Assembly (NCBI RefSeq): GCF_038008325.1
Contig: NZ_JBBOYW010000001.1
Location: 3,689,501 to 3,753,500 of the forward strand
Reading direction: 5' to 3'
DNA length: 64,000 bases
DNA from: Lysinibacillus sp. FSL K6-0232
GTDB lineage: Bacteria; Bacillota; Bacilli; Bacillales_A; Planococcaceae
Of the stretch, positions 27,058 through 35,303 are shown piece after piece; the first letter of the stretch is position 1; every line of letters begins with the position of its first letter. The notes beneath the pieces were generated by a model. That model searched no databases, was not told where the DNA came from, and saw only the letters and a program-made list of their open reading frames with translations. The position numbers were made by a program, and so were the translations under genes.

Positions 27058-27708
27058 GTGGATCCAAAGCAAATAGAAGAAATTATGGATATTATTAAAG
27101 AGTTCTTCCCAGAGAATACTTCCATTGCGATTTCTGATACAAATGAATATCTATATTACCAACCAAGCAAAAAAATTGATTTAAAAATTAAACCAGGTGA
27201 CCCTATTAAAGAGGGTTCAGCAGCTCACAAGGCACTATCTTATGGTCAAAAAATTAGCTCTTACATTGAGCCTGATGTTTTTGGTGTAGCCTATTATGGT
27301 ATGAGCATTCCTTTAATGGACGAGGGTGAAACAAAAGGAGCTATTACAGCTGTCTTCCCACAAAAACCATCAGCTTTCTTAACAAACTACATTACAATCA
27401 AAATTGATGATTGCTGGTACCCAATTCCACACGATCAAGTAATTTATTTAGAAACACAGCTCCGTAAAACATTTGTTAAAACAATGACTCGTGAAGGTTA
27501 TCACCGCCTAAATTTAAGTGACCTTGAGTTATTTTTAGCACCAGATTCATTTATTCGTTGTCACCGCTCTTATATTGTCAACATTGACTACATCGATGAA
27601 ATTCAGCCAGATTCTCACTCAACGTTTTTATTAATTATGAAGGACGGCACGCGTATTCCTGTTAGTCAACGCTACGCAAGCTACTTCCGTCGCTCTTTGG
27701 GCTTCTAA
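27058..27708 (+). CDS. LytTR DNA-binding regulator with an N-terminal PAS-like sensor
   Basis: 216 residues. N-terminal part (about 1-100: FFPENTSIAISDTNEYLYYQPS, GSAAHKALSYGQKISSYIEPD, GMSIPLMDEGETKGAITAVF) resembles the sensor domains that sense small molecules in some sigma-54/PucR-like regulators. The C-terminal LytTR domain is at about 115-214 (IYLETQLRKTFVKTMTREGYHRL, SFIRCHRSYIVNIDYIDEI, GTRIPVSQRYASYFR). No phospho-receiver. The GTG at 27058 has GAGGTG seven bases upstream. It lies 350 bases before the acetate CoA-transferase gene and may control it; this is inferred from position only. Confidence 0.85.
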   Translation: MDPKQIEEIMDIIKEFFPENTSIAISDTNEYLYYQPSKKIDLKIKPGDPIKEGSAAHKALSYGQKISSYIEPDVFGVAYYGMSIPLMDEGETKGAITAVFPQKPSAFLTNYITIKIDDCWYPIPHDQVIYLETQLRKTFVKTMTREGYHRLNLSDLELFLAPDSFIRCHRSYIVNIDYIDEIQPDSHSTFLLIMKDGTRIPVSQRYASYFRRSLGF

Positions 27709-27717
27709 TTACAAAAC

Positions 27718-27757
27718 GCAGCGAACATTTTACAATAATTGTTCGCTGTATTTTTTT
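27718..27757 (+). terminator. Terminator after the LytTR gene
   Basis: CAGCGAAC pairs with GTTCGCTG, then TATTTTTTT. Confidence 0.82.
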
Positions 27758-28061
27758 GGGTATTATTTAGTTAGTTACAGCCTTTAATTTCTAATTTTTA
27801 CATAGTGGTTATGTAAAATTCCCTCTAAATTTATACAGCTCTACAATAAAACGTTTTCTCTGTCGAAAAGTCATCTTAATGCTCGATTTTTCTTTTTTTA
27901 CTTAATTTAATGCTATATATAAAGTTTTTGTGACAATATGGTGATAATATAATTCAAATGGTTGAAGTCATACTACAACTAAATAAACAGAAAATTCCCA
28001 AAGGTTTTTTCCTGTTTTGTAAACGGTTTCCATCAAAATTATTTAGGGGAGGATTTTTTTT
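27758..28061 (+). other. Promoter region of the CoA-transferase gene
   Basis: About 300 bases. A TATAAT (27948-27953) with TTTTTG 17 bases upstream is the best sigma-A candidate. A cre-like site lies between it and the ribosome site GGGGAGG. No riboswitch recognised. Confidence 0.45.
28018..28031 (+). promoter_or_regulatory. Catabolite-responsive element (CcpA site)
   Basis: TGTAAACGGTTTCC matches the cre consensus TGWAANCGNTNWCA at all but the last base. It lies about 70 bases after the candidate -10 and 30 bases before the start codon, suited to CcpA roadblock repression during growth on glucose. Confidence 0.6.
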
Positions 28062-29585
28062 ATGGATGCAAATGTTCAAAAACGCCTAGGTTTAAAGGAG
28101 CTTGAAAGTAAAATTGTTACTGCTGAAGCAGCGGCAGCACTTATTTCTGACGGTGATGTAGTTGGTATGAGTGGTTTTACTCGTGCTGGGGATGCAAAAG
28201 TAGTTCCTATGGCATTGGTGGAACGTGCTAAAAATGAGCAGTTCAAGATCGATGTTTATACAGGTGCTTCTTTAGGACCTGAAGTAGATAAATACTTAGC
28301 TGAAGCTGGTGTAATTCGTAAGCGTGGACCATTCCAAGGAGACGCTGGCATTCGTAACTTAATTAATTCTGGTGATATTTTATATGTGGATGCACATCTT
28401 TCACATAATGCTGAATTAGTGCGTCAAGGTATTATTGGACCAATTAAATATTTAATTCTCGAAGCTGTTGCAATTACAGAAGATGGATTCATCGTACCAA
28501 CAAACTCAGTAGGTAACTCGCCAATTTTTGCTGAATATGCTGAAAATATTATTATCGAGCTAAATGTTTCTCATCCAGAAGCATTGGTAGGTATCCATGA
28601 TATTTATGTACCAGCAGAGCAAGGTGCTCGTGAGCCAATCCCAATGACAGACGTACAACAACGCATTGGTGACATCGGTATTAAAGTAGACCCTGCTAAA
28701 ATTAAAGCAATCGTTATTTCTGAAGAGCCAGATGCTCCGTCACTAATCGTACCACCAGACGAAGAAACACAAACAATGGCAAACCTTTTATTAGACTTCT
28801 TCCGTGACGAAATTAAAGCAGGTCGTTTAACAAATAATTTAATGCCTTTACAATCAGGTGTAGGTTCTGTAGCTAATGCTGTATTAGATGGCTTCGCTGA
28901 TTCAGAATTTGAAGATTTAGTTGTTGCTTCTGAAGTATTACAAGATGCAGTATTCAACTTAATCGATGCAGGTAAAGTAAAATTCGCCGCAGCAACATCC
29001 ATTACACTTACTGAAGAATTACAGAAAAAAGTATATGGCAATTTAGAAAACTATGCGGACAAAATTTGCTTACGTCCACAAGAAATTTCTAACCACCCAG
29101 AGCTTATCCGTCGTTTGGGCTTAATCTCCATCAATACAGCCCTTGAGTTAGATATTTATGGCAATGTAAACTCTACGCATGTATCAGGTACAAAAATGAT
29201 GAACGGTATCGGCGGTTCTGGTGACTTTGCACGTAATGCTCGCCTAGGTATTTTCGTGACAAAATCATATGCAAAAGGCGGCGCTATTTCTTCTGTTGTT
29301 CCAATGGTATCGCATGTTGACCATACAGAACATGACGTAGATATTATCGTAACAGAGCAAGGAATTGCAGACTTACGTGGCTTAGCACCAAAAGAGCGTG
29401 CAAAATTAATTATTGAAAACTGTGCACACCCAGACTTCAAAGAGCAATTATGGGATTACTACAACCGTGCTGTTGAAGCAACTGGTGACCATCAAACACC
29501 GCATATTTTAGAGGAAGCTCTTTCTTGGCATGTAAATCTTGCTAAAAATAAAACAATGAAGCAAGGCGTACCTGCACAAGCTTAA
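28062..29585 (+). CDS. Succinyl-CoA:acetate CoA-transferase / acetyl-CoA hydrolase family
   Basis: 507 residues, the length of the Ach1/Cat1/AarC family. Class I CoA-transferase halves are visible: SGFTRAGDAKVVP and YTGASLGPEVD at the N terminus. The catalytic glutamate is Glu291 in VVASEVLQDAVF, and GIGGSGDFARNARLGIFV plus HVDHTEHDVDIIVTEQGIADLRG are the C-terminal CoA-binding segments. It moves CoA between succinyl-CoA/acetyl-CoA and acetate, allowing acetate use or ATP gain. A strong GGGGAGG lies upstream. Likely CcpA-repressed and possibly controlled by the adjacent LytTR protein. Confidence 0.9.
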   Translation: MDANVQKRLGLKELESKIVTAEAAAALISDGDVVGMSGFTRAGDAKVVPMALVERAKNEQFKIDVYTGASLGPEVDKYLAEAGVIRKRGPFQGDAGIRNLINSGDILYVDAHLSHNAELVRQGIIGPIKYLILEAVAITEDGFIVPTNSVGNSPIFAEYAENIIIELNVSHPEALVGIHDIYVPAEQGAREPIPMTDVQQRIGDIGIKVDPAKIKAIVISEEPDAPSLIVPPDEETQTMANLLLDFFRDEIKAGRLTNNLMPLQSGVGSVANAVLDGFADSEFEDLVVASEVLQDAVFNLIDAGKVKFAAATSITLTEELQKKVYGNLENYADKICLRPQEISNHPELIRRLGLISINTALELDIYGNVNSTHVSGTKMMNGIGGSGDFARNARLGIFVTKSYAKGGAISSVVPMVSHVDHTEHDVDIIVTEQGIADLRGLAPKERAKLIIENCAHPDFKEQLWDYYNRAVEATGDHQTPHILEEALSWHVNLAKNKTMKQGVPAQA

Positions 29586-29608
29586 TCTAACTATACTAAG
29601 CTGTTCCT

Positions 29609-29645
29609 ACTGCCCCCATTATGTTATAAAATGGGGGCAGTAATA
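29609..29645 (+). terminator. Strong hairpin after the CoA-transferase gene
   Basis: ACTGCCCCCATT pairs with AATGGGGGCAGT across a seven-base loop. The following T tract is poor, so it may also act as an mRNA 3' stabiliser. Confidence 0.65.
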
Positions 29646-29845
29646 TTGTCGTAATAAATTCTATCTACAATGCTATAGAAATTTTCCAAAGACTACTTGG
29701 TTGCTATACTTTATGGCAATTTAGTAGTCTATTTTTTTGCATTTAACCCTTTCAAATATTCTTACTAGCTTTGCTTTTCAGTATGCTAGAAAGCCATTCA
29801 TGTAGATTATGCCGTTTTTACATTTATAAATGATATAATCATTAT

Positions 29846-29860
29846 TGAGAATTATTATCA
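29846..29860 (+). promoter_or_regulatory. Fur box upstream of the MFS exporter
   Basis: TGAGAATTATTATCA matches the Bacillus 7-1-7 Fur consensus TGATAATNATTATCA with one mismatch. It sits right after a TATAAT (29834-29839), where Fur binding would block transcription, and 15 bases before the start codon. Confidence 0.75.
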
Positions 29861-29874
29861 AACGGAGGCTTGTT

Positions 29875-31017
29875 ATGCGAAATTTTATTTATGCAATTAT
29901 TTTCTTCTCCTTTTTTGATCTATTTACTCAGCTTCCTGTTATGAGTACATATGCCGAATCTTTAGGTGCATCGGCATTTCTAACAGGTTTAGCAGTAGGT
30001 ATGTATTCACTATCTAATACATTCGGTAATATTATTTCAGGCTTTTTAACAGATCGCAAAGGACCTTTTATGATTCTAGTTTTAGGGCTTTTTACAACAG
30101 GTCTATCATTAATACTCTATAATTTAGTAGAGGAGCCTATTGCTCTATTAATCGTCCGTTTTATTCATGGACTTGTAGCTGGCTTTATTGTTCCTGCTGC
30201 CTTTACATTTTTAGCAAATGCTACAGAGCATGAAAAAAGAGGAAAAGGCAGTGCTATTTCTGGAGCATTTGTTGGCATTGCAGCAATTGTCGGTCCAGCA
30301 TTTAGCGGTATTTTAGCAAGTCGAACAAGCGTCCCAGTTGTATTTAATATTACAGCAAGCTTTATGCTCCTATTAGGCATTTTTGCCTTCTTTATACTGC
30401 AAGCAAAGCAAGTAAAAAAAGAGCAAACAACATCTCCTACACATATTCCAATAAGTGTATTTTTCAATAATGCTGGAATACTTAAAGCATTTTTAGGAGC
30501 ATTCTTCTTAATGTTTTCTCAAGGTGTTATTGCCTATTTGCTGCCCTTAAAAGTTTATACCTTAGGCTTTGATTCTCGTTTAAGCGGAGCATTAATGAGC
30601 ACCTTTGGTATTGTTGCTGTACTCGTTTTCCTATTACCTACTAATCGTATTTTTGATAAGGTCAATCCACTGAAAACATTGTCCTTCGGTATATGCTTAA
30701 TGGGACTAAGTCAATTATTAATAAGCCAAGCAGATGCTAGCGCTCTACTCTATATCGCAATGGCTTGCTATGGAGTTGGCTTTGGCTTCCTATTCCCCTC
30801 GGTTAATTCACTATTAATTGACTCAACAACTACTGACGTACGAGGTAAAGCCTATGGCTACTTCTATGCATTTTTCTCTTTAGGCGTTGTATTAGGCTCT
30901 TCTTTACTAGGGTGGCTATCTCTTGGCATTGTTAGCGGCTTTATTTTTACTGGTATCGTATTATTGCTCTTTGCAGGCATTATCCTTATTCCACACAAAA
31001 GACCTTCTCATACTTAA
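29875..31017 (+). CDS. MFS exporter, probably iron-regulated siderophore export
   Basis: 380 residues, 12 TM helices. The motif A loop is GFLTDRKGPFMIL; other segments are GLVAGFIVPAAFTFLANATEHEKRG and GFLFPSVNSLLIDSTTTDVRG. The ATG at 29875 has CGGAGG seven bases upstream. The promoter carries a near-consensus Fur box, so expression should rise under iron limitation. Iron-regulated MFS exporters commonly secrete siderophores (for example YmfD-type in Bacillus). No siderophore biosynthesis genes are adjacent, so substrate is inferred only from regulation; a drug exporter is the alternative. Confidence 0.82.
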   Translation: MRNFIYAIIFFSFFDLFTQLPVMSTYAESLGASAFLTGLAVGMYSLSNTFGNIISGFLTDRKGPFMILVLGLFTTGLSLILYNLVEEPIALLIVRFIHGLVAGFIVPAAFTFLANATEHEKRGKGSAISGAFVGIAAIVGPAFSGILASRTSVPVVFNITASFMLLLGIFAFFILQAKQVKKEQTTSPTHIPISVFFNNAGILKAFLGAFFLMFSQGVIAYLLPLKVYTLGFDSRLSGALMSTFGIVAVLVFLLPTNRIFDKVNPLKTLSFGICLMGLSQLLISQADASALLYIAMACYGVGFGFLFPSVNSLLIDSTTTDVRGKAYGYFYAFFSLGVVLGSSLLGWLSLGIVSGFIFTGIVLLLFAGIILIPHKRPSHT

Positions 31018-31033
31018 ACGAGAAGGTCTTTAA
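30998..31033 (+). terminator. Terminator overlapping the end of the MFS gene
   Basis: AAAGACCTTCTC pairs with GAGAAGGTCTTT; the upstream arm lies inside the last codons. Confidence 0.78.
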
Positions 31034-31131
31034 ATGTTGGCTTAGTTAAGAAAGGAAGCTGTTATCCATTTCATTATCAACATTGTGAAACTGTTCTTAC
31101 GTTTAAGCTTTTCGTGAGAAGGTTCTTTAAA

Positions 31132-31443
31132 TTATTTTTCCTTTTCCTGAATTTCTTCATTATAGAAATGAACGCCTGTGTGTCCTCCACCCTCAGCTAC
31201 CATTTCATTTGATGCAATTTTAGTTGGGGAAGTACCAGCCTCCGTTGCTACTTCTGCTGCTACTCGCTCTACAACTTTTTCATCCATATTAGGGCTAGTT
31301 GCAAGATACGATTCTACTTTTGATTTCATACCATTCAACATTGTTAATGCTTTATCACGATTTTCCTTTTTACTTAAATAAGATGCTGCTAAGCCTACTA
31401 AACCTGCAATCACAACACCTGTTCCTGTACGTTTTGCCATCAT
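31132..31443 (-). CDS. Small YtxH-like general-stress protein (tentative)
   Basis: 103 residues (102 from the second ATG). A Gly/Ala-rich hydrophobic N terminus (GVVIAGLVGLAASYLSKKENRDKALTML is cut here as GVVIAGLVGLAASYLS) is followed by a charged helical region and an acidic tail. This layout resembles YtxH/gas-vesicle-like stress proteins, but homology is not certain. GGAGG precedes the ATG pair. Its promoter matches sigma-B well, which supports a stress role. Confidence 0.78.
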   Translation of the reverse strand: MMAKRTGTGVVIAGLVGLAASYLSKKENRDKALTMLNGMKSKVESYLATSPNMDEKVVERVAAEVATEAGTSPTKIASNEMVAEGGGHTGVHFYNEEIQEKEK

Positions 31444-31487
31444 TAATTACCTCCTAAAAATATAGAAACTAGCTATGTAATATAGGT

Positions 31488-31512
31488 TTTCCCTATTTTT
31501 TGTAGGCTAAAC
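31488..31512 (-). promoter_or_regulatory. Sigma-B promoter of the YtxH-like gene
   Basis: Minus strand GTTTAG (31507-31512), 13-base spacer, GGGAAA (31488-31493). The -10 matches GGGWAW fully and the -35 matches GTTTWA at five of six. Confidence 0.68.
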
Positions 31513-31623
31513 ATTCTTTTTTCATACTCTTAGGCATATATAAATATATGTTTGAAAGATTCCGCTTGTTCACCTTATTTAAAATAAAGTTTTTATATTT
31601 TTCTGGATTTTTAAATTATTTAT

Positions 31624-31649
31624 GTTTAAAAGCTTAAAAAGTGGGGAAT
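31624..31649 (+). promoter_or_regulatory. Sigma-B promoter of the 34-residue peptide gene
   Basis: GTTTAA (31624-31629), 14-base spacer, GGGAAT (31644-31649): both hexamers fit the sigma-B consensus perfectly. The predicted start is about 25 bases before the ATG. Confidence 0.75.
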
Positions 31650-31680
31650 AAATAGATTAATACTAAATTAGGATGTGATG

Positions 31681-31785
31681 ATGATGAAGAAATTTGATTT
31701 AGCTTATGATTGGGTAGATATGGCTTCATTAATTGGCGGTGCTGGTATTTTAACATTACTCATTTATAGTATTACTCTACTGTAA
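31681..31785 (+). CDS. 34-residue single-TM peptide under a sigma-B promoter
   Basis: Short gene with ribosome site TTAGGATG and adjoining ATG codons (31678, 31681, 31684); 31681 fits best. The product begins MMKKFDLAYDWVDMASL and continues IGGAGILTLLIYSITLL: a charged/aromatic N terminus and one TM helix at the C terminus. A perfect sigma-B promoter lies just upstream, so it is probably a real stress-induced membrane peptide. I know no family for it. Confidence 0.7.
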   Translation: MMKKFDLAYDWVDMASLIGGAGILTLLIYSITLL

Positions 31786-31815
31786 GGAGCTGCTCAAATG
31801 AATTGCACTACACAT

Positions 31816-31860
31816 TAAAAAAGGCAATCCGCTTTGTCGTTAAGCAGATTGCCTTTGTTT
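31816..31860. terminator. Bidirectional terminator between the peptide gene and the GNAT gene
   Basis: AAAGGCAATC-GCTT pairs with AAGC-GATTGCCTTT; A run on one side and T run on the other. Confidence 0.82.
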
Positions 31861-32141
31861 TATTGTTTTACATCATTATATGCGTCTGATTTTTCAAATG
31901 CTGCCACTACATAAGAGCAAACAGCCTCCATTTTATAACCATTCTCACGTGCATAATCAGCAGCACGGTCAAGCAATTGCTTAGCCACTCCTTGGCCTCG
32001 TAGCTTATCGGATACATATGTGTGATCCATGACCATCACTTGTCCATTTTGCTGCCAAGTAATTTCTGCTAACTTTTCTCCTTCTTGCACATTCAAAAAA
32101 GCAAATTCATTTTCCGCTAATTGCTGTAATTGAAATTCCAT
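31860..32141 (-). CDS. Small GNAT-like N-acetyltransferase (YjdJ family)
   Basis: 93 residues: the compact Gcn5-like fold without the N-terminal strands of full GNATs. It contains AEITWQQNGQVMVMDHTYVS, the acetyl-CoA loop LRGQGVAKQLLDRAADYARENG, and the terminal CSYVVAAFEKS. Members are widespread but the substrate is generally unknown. Monocistronic, with a terminator just after the stop. Confidence 0.87.
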   Translation of the reverse strand: MEFQLQQLAENEFAFLNVQEGEKLAEITWQQNGQVMVMDHTYVSDKLRGQGVAKQLLDRAADYARENGYKMEAVCSYVVAAFEKSDAYNDVKQ

Positions 32142-32271
32142 TTCTCACCACTCCTTTTATCCATAGTACCATAGCCTTTTATATTTTCACAAAATTTGTG
32201 ATTATGATTGAGCAAAAAAATCTGCCACTCTACTCTAGTATTACAAGTAAATATGGCAAATTTACAAGATA

Positions 32272-33186
32272 TTATTTAAACCATGAGGAAACGGTATCTT
32301 TTAAATTAGCAAAGAAATTTTTCACACTTGCCCAGAAGCCTTCATCTTCCATCAGCGCGCCAAATTTTTCTTGAATCGTGTTACTAATATCGTTTAATTG
32401 ATCCGACCATTTACTAAAGTCAATATCAAGCTTACTAATTTTATCCATTAAATCAACAAGTAATTGACGATCTTTTTCACTTAAATTAATTTCAAGCTTA
32501 TTTAATTGCTCCTGCACGATTTTTTCTACATCTTCACGTGTAGCTGGCTTTAACTCAGCAATTTGTTTTTTAATTTCTGTTAGTAGCTCTGCAACTTTAG
32601 CATCGTCTACCCCTGCTGATTGTGCAATAGATGTTGCTACTGATAGCTCCTCATTTGCCACATCTGTACGCTCAATATCAAGTGTTTCACCTGTTGTTAC
32701 CTCATAAGCCTTATAAATCCCTACTAATGCTGAATGCCCTGTCACAGCCTTTGGTGCAGCTACCTGTACAGTTGCATCTTGAATCCCCGCTGTTAACATC
32801 GCATTTGCATACATTTCTGACGTTACTTGTGTAATATTGGATGGTGTAACAATCTCTATGACTAGACCCTCTCCTGCATCTCTACGTGTAATTTTAGCAG
32901 AGGAATACATACGAGAGCTTGCGTTACTGTCTTTAATGTATTTTACTAAATCCTCTCCTGATACAACAATTTCTTCAATTTCAGGCTCTTCGCTTACTTT
33001 TAATGATTTTTTGACTGACTCTTTTTCAGCCTCAGATAAATTTGCACCATATACTACAATGGGTACGCCTAATTTTTCATCAATAGCTTTTGGAGGTGTA
33101 TTATCCGCCGCAAAACCTGTTGCTGGTGCCATCACTCCCAATACCAACATTGTGGCTGTTAGTATTTTAATCCATGTCTTTTTCAA
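32272..33186 (-). CDS. ypuA: Secreted DUF1002 protein, YpuA-like
   Basis: 304 residues with a clear signal peptide (MKKTWIKILTATMLVLGVMA, cleavage after about Ala27 in GFAADN). The DUF1002 region follows: GVPIVVYGANLSEAEKESVK, ITRRDAGEGLVIEIVTPSNI, AGIQDATVQVAAPKAVTGHS, ALVGIYKAYE. A coiled-coil rich C-terminal third contains EDVEKIVQEQLNKLEINLSE and ends with an amphipathic tail. B. subtilis YpuA has the same order and size. Exported; role unknown, and linked to the envelope by its signal peptide. Confidence 0.88.
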   Translation of the reverse strand: MKKTWIKILTATMLVLGVMAPATGFAADNTPPKAIDEKLGVPIVVYGANLSEAEKESVKKSLKVSEEPEIEEIVVSGEDLVKYIKDSNASSRMYSSAKITRRDAGEGLVIEIVTPSNITQVTSEMYANAMLTAGIQDATVQVAAPKAVTGHSALVGIYKAYEVTTGETLDIERTDVANEELSVATSIAQSAGVDDAKVAELLTEIKKQIAELKPATREDVEKIVQEQLNKLEINLSEKDRQLLVDLMDKISKLDIDFSKWSDQLNDISNTIQEKFGALMEDEGFWASVKNFFANLKDTVSSWFK

Positions 33187-33316
33187 ATTATGTGACCCCT
33201 TTCATGAAAAGCTTATTCATTATGCCCTGTCTTCAAAACCCTTTTACTATTTGGGGTAAAGCTGCCGCACAGAGCATCACTGAAGCAACATATAGGCTAT
33301 TATAATTATTAGTACG

Positions 33317-33359
33317 AAAAAAAGACGAGAAGGTTTCAAAAGGATATCTCTCGTCTTTG
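33317..33359 (-). terminator. Terminator after cvfB
   Basis: AAAGACGAGA pairs with TCTCGTCTTT and runs into T7 on the minus strand. Confidence 0.8.
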
Positions 33360-33396
33360 TTTCCTTGATACACGCTTATCAGGGCTTCAGCTTTCA

Positions 33397-34254
33397 CTAT
33401 AATTCTTCTGTCCAGCCATCTTGTTGCTTCACCTTACCAGCCTTCATCAATGTACCTAATGCACGCTTAAATGCACCTTTACTCATATTAAACATTTCTT
33501 GAATTTCCTCAGGCGAAGATTTATCGCCAAACGGCATTCTACCACCAACATCTTGAAGATAATTCAAAATTTGCTGTGCATCATCTGAAAGACGCTCATG
33601 CTTACGTGGTAAAAGAGAACCATTCATTGACCCATCTTCTTTTACATCGATAATACGCACCATTATATCTTGTCCAAGTCTTGGTTCAGCCTTGCGTTCT
33701 GATTCATGCACAAAAATACGGTAAGGAATATCTACACCTAGTAAAAATGAGCCAACTGGCAATAGACGATAAGGGCGTGCTAAAATATTTTGATTATGCA
33801 TATCTTCAAATGCACCCTCATATAGCTCTGAAACCTTTTCTTCCGTTGCTAGACGTCCAAATAAATCACCATTGCGATCTGTACGCAATGTCATAAATAA
33901 ATGGTCGCCTGGCACTGGCCAGAGTTCTTGTAATGCTGGTAAATCCTCTGCCTTTACTAATACTTCGCGAGATGTGCCAATATCCACAAAGGCTCCTTCA
34001 CGCTCAACTACTTTTAATACACGTGCCCAGCCATATTCCCCTTGCGTAAAAGCTGGTATCGCTGTAGTAGCCGCTAAATCACCACGACGATCTACAAATA
34101 AAAATACTTCAAGGCGATCACCTACTGCTAATGGCTCTGTTACCTCTGAAGCATTTAATGGGAGCTCCTCCACTCCATTTGTTAAAATCCATTTTGATGC
34201 TTGTTGCTCTAATACTGTTAATGTCACAACTTCACCTGATTTTAATACACTCAT
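33397..34254 (-). CDS. cvfB: S1-domain RNA-binding protein CvfB (YitL)
   Basis: 285 residues. Repeated S1/OB folds (GEVVTLTVLEQQASKWILTN, GDRLEVFLFVDRRGDLAATT, YGWARVLKVVEREGAFVDIG, then PGDHLFMTLRTDRNGDLFGR, RIIDVKEDGSMNGSLLPRKH) are followed by a C-terminal winged helix (EEIQEMFNMSKGAFKRALGTL). This is the architecture of S. aureus CvfB and B. subtilis YitL, which bind RNA and in S. aureus affect virulence gene expression. It lies next to mntR with a short gap; co-transcription is possible. Confidence 0.92.
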   Translation of the reverse strand: MSVLKSGEVVTLTVLEQQASKWILTNGVEELPLNASEVTEPLAVGDRLEVFLFVDRRGDLAATTAIPAFTQGEYGWARVLKVVEREGAFVDIGTSREVLVKAEDLPALQELWPVPGDHLFMTLRTDRNGDLFGRLATEEKVSELYEGAFEDMHNQNILARPYRLLPVGSFLLGVDIPYRIFVHESERKAEPRLGQDIMVRIIDVKEDGSMNGSLLPRKHERLSDDAQQILNYLQDVGGRMPFGDKSSPEEIQEMFNMSKGAFKRALGTLMKAGKVKQQDGWTEEL

Positions 34255-34294
34255 ATTGTCTTCCTTTCCTTTACACCATCACGTTAAAAAATTC

Positions 34295-34714
34295 TTAAAG
34301 ATTGTGCTGTGTCTTAGATGCCTCTAATTTTTTCACGATGTCTGGATTTTCTTCCATTACTTGCACAAGATCTGCAATACGATCGATTGAATTCCAACTT
34401 AAATGATGTTCAATTCCTTCAACATCATCATAAATACGTTCTTCGTCTACACCAATCATTCGTAAAAACTGCTCGAGCAATTCATGACGCTGCACAAGAC
34501 GTTTTCCAAGCTTTTCTCCTTTAGATGTCAATGTCAGCCCACGGTATTTTTCATAAACTAAATAACCATCTTTATCTAATTTTTGAACCATTTTTGTAAC
34601 AGAAGAAGGAAGAACAGATAATGCTTCAGCAATGTCAGACACTCGCGCATAGCCTTTGTTGGCAATTAATAAATAGATTTGTTCAATATGGTCCTCCATA
34701 CTAGGTGTTGGCAT
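34295..34714 (-). CDS. mntR: Manganese-dependent repressor MntR
   Basis: DtxR-family repressor of manganese uptake, 139 residues against 142 in B. subtilis, with very high similarity. All six metal ligands are present: Asp8, Glu11, His77, Glu99, Glu102 and His103. The winged helix is [20 protein letters not shown]. Like other MntR it lacks the SH3-like third domain of DtxR. Its usual targets, mntH and mntABCD, are not in the window. Confidence 0.97.
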   Translation of the reverse strand: MPTPSMEDHIEQIYLLIANKGYARVSDIAEALSVLPSSVTKMVQKLDKDGYLVYEKYRGLTLTSKGEKLGKRLVQRHELLEQFLRMIGVDEERIYDDVEGIEHHLSWNSIDRIADLVQVMEENPDIVKKLEASKTQHNL

Positions 34715-34818
34715 ATCCTTTTCCCTCTCTTTCCTTTTCTTACTCTCTAGTTTACTACAAGCTTGGCTTAAAAGTTAACTGAAAATACATATGCTAGAAA
34801 AACACTTCTTGTACCACT

Positions 34819-34848
34819 AAAAAAGAGCCTCTTCCCTTAAGAAGTAGG
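34819..34848 (-). terminator. Terminator overlapping the end of comFB
   Basis: GAGCC-(A/T) pairs with GGCTC around AGAAGGGAAG-type loop, with T6 on the minus strand. Confidence 0.65.
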
Positions 34849-35139
34849 CTCGATTTTGTGTCGAGGATGCTTATTTACCACATGTAATGCATGAATAATC
34901 TCTTTGTTGATACGTTCAATATTTTCAGGAGTATTCATTTCTTTAAATGCCTCATCTCTAGCTTCCATAGATGTAACATACTTACTTGGCAATGCATTTA
35001 ATGTAAGTGCCACCGTGTCAAGTTCACAAGCTTTGCACTTACAAAATGTTTGATATTCCGGTCCTCGTAGTAGAAAGCTTACTAAACCACGCACAATTTC
35101 CTCTGTAACATTTACTAAAATAGGATCTGACATATTCAA
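34837..35139 (-). CDS. comFB: ComFB-family protein
   Basis: 100 residues (TTG start with GAGG seven bases upstream; ATG two codons later also possible). The family signature is intact: NVTEEIVRGLVSFLLRG, the cysteine cluster FCKCKACELDTVALTLNALP (Cys33, Cys35, Cys38), then SKYVTSMEA. In B. subtilis comFB lies within the comF late competence operon, but here it is a single gene away from comFA/comFC. Related ComFB domains in cyanobacteria bind cyclic di-nucleotides; whether this one does is unknown. Confidence 0.88.
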   Translation of the reverse strand: MNMSDPILVNVTEEIVRGLVSFLLRGPEYQTFCKCKACELDTVALTLNALPSKYVTSMEARDEAFKEMNTPENIERINKEIIHALHVVNKHPRHKIEPTS

Positions 35140-35303
35140 ACTTTCGCCTCATTTATATTTCATTGTTACATTACTCCTGAAACTATAATAGCGTGTCGAA
35201 AGCTCTTTTTCAAGAATCACTAGTAGCATCTATCCGTATAAAATTTATAGTGTCAAAGTAGGATGAAATTCCTGCATATTGTTACAAAACCACACTTTTC
35301 TTA

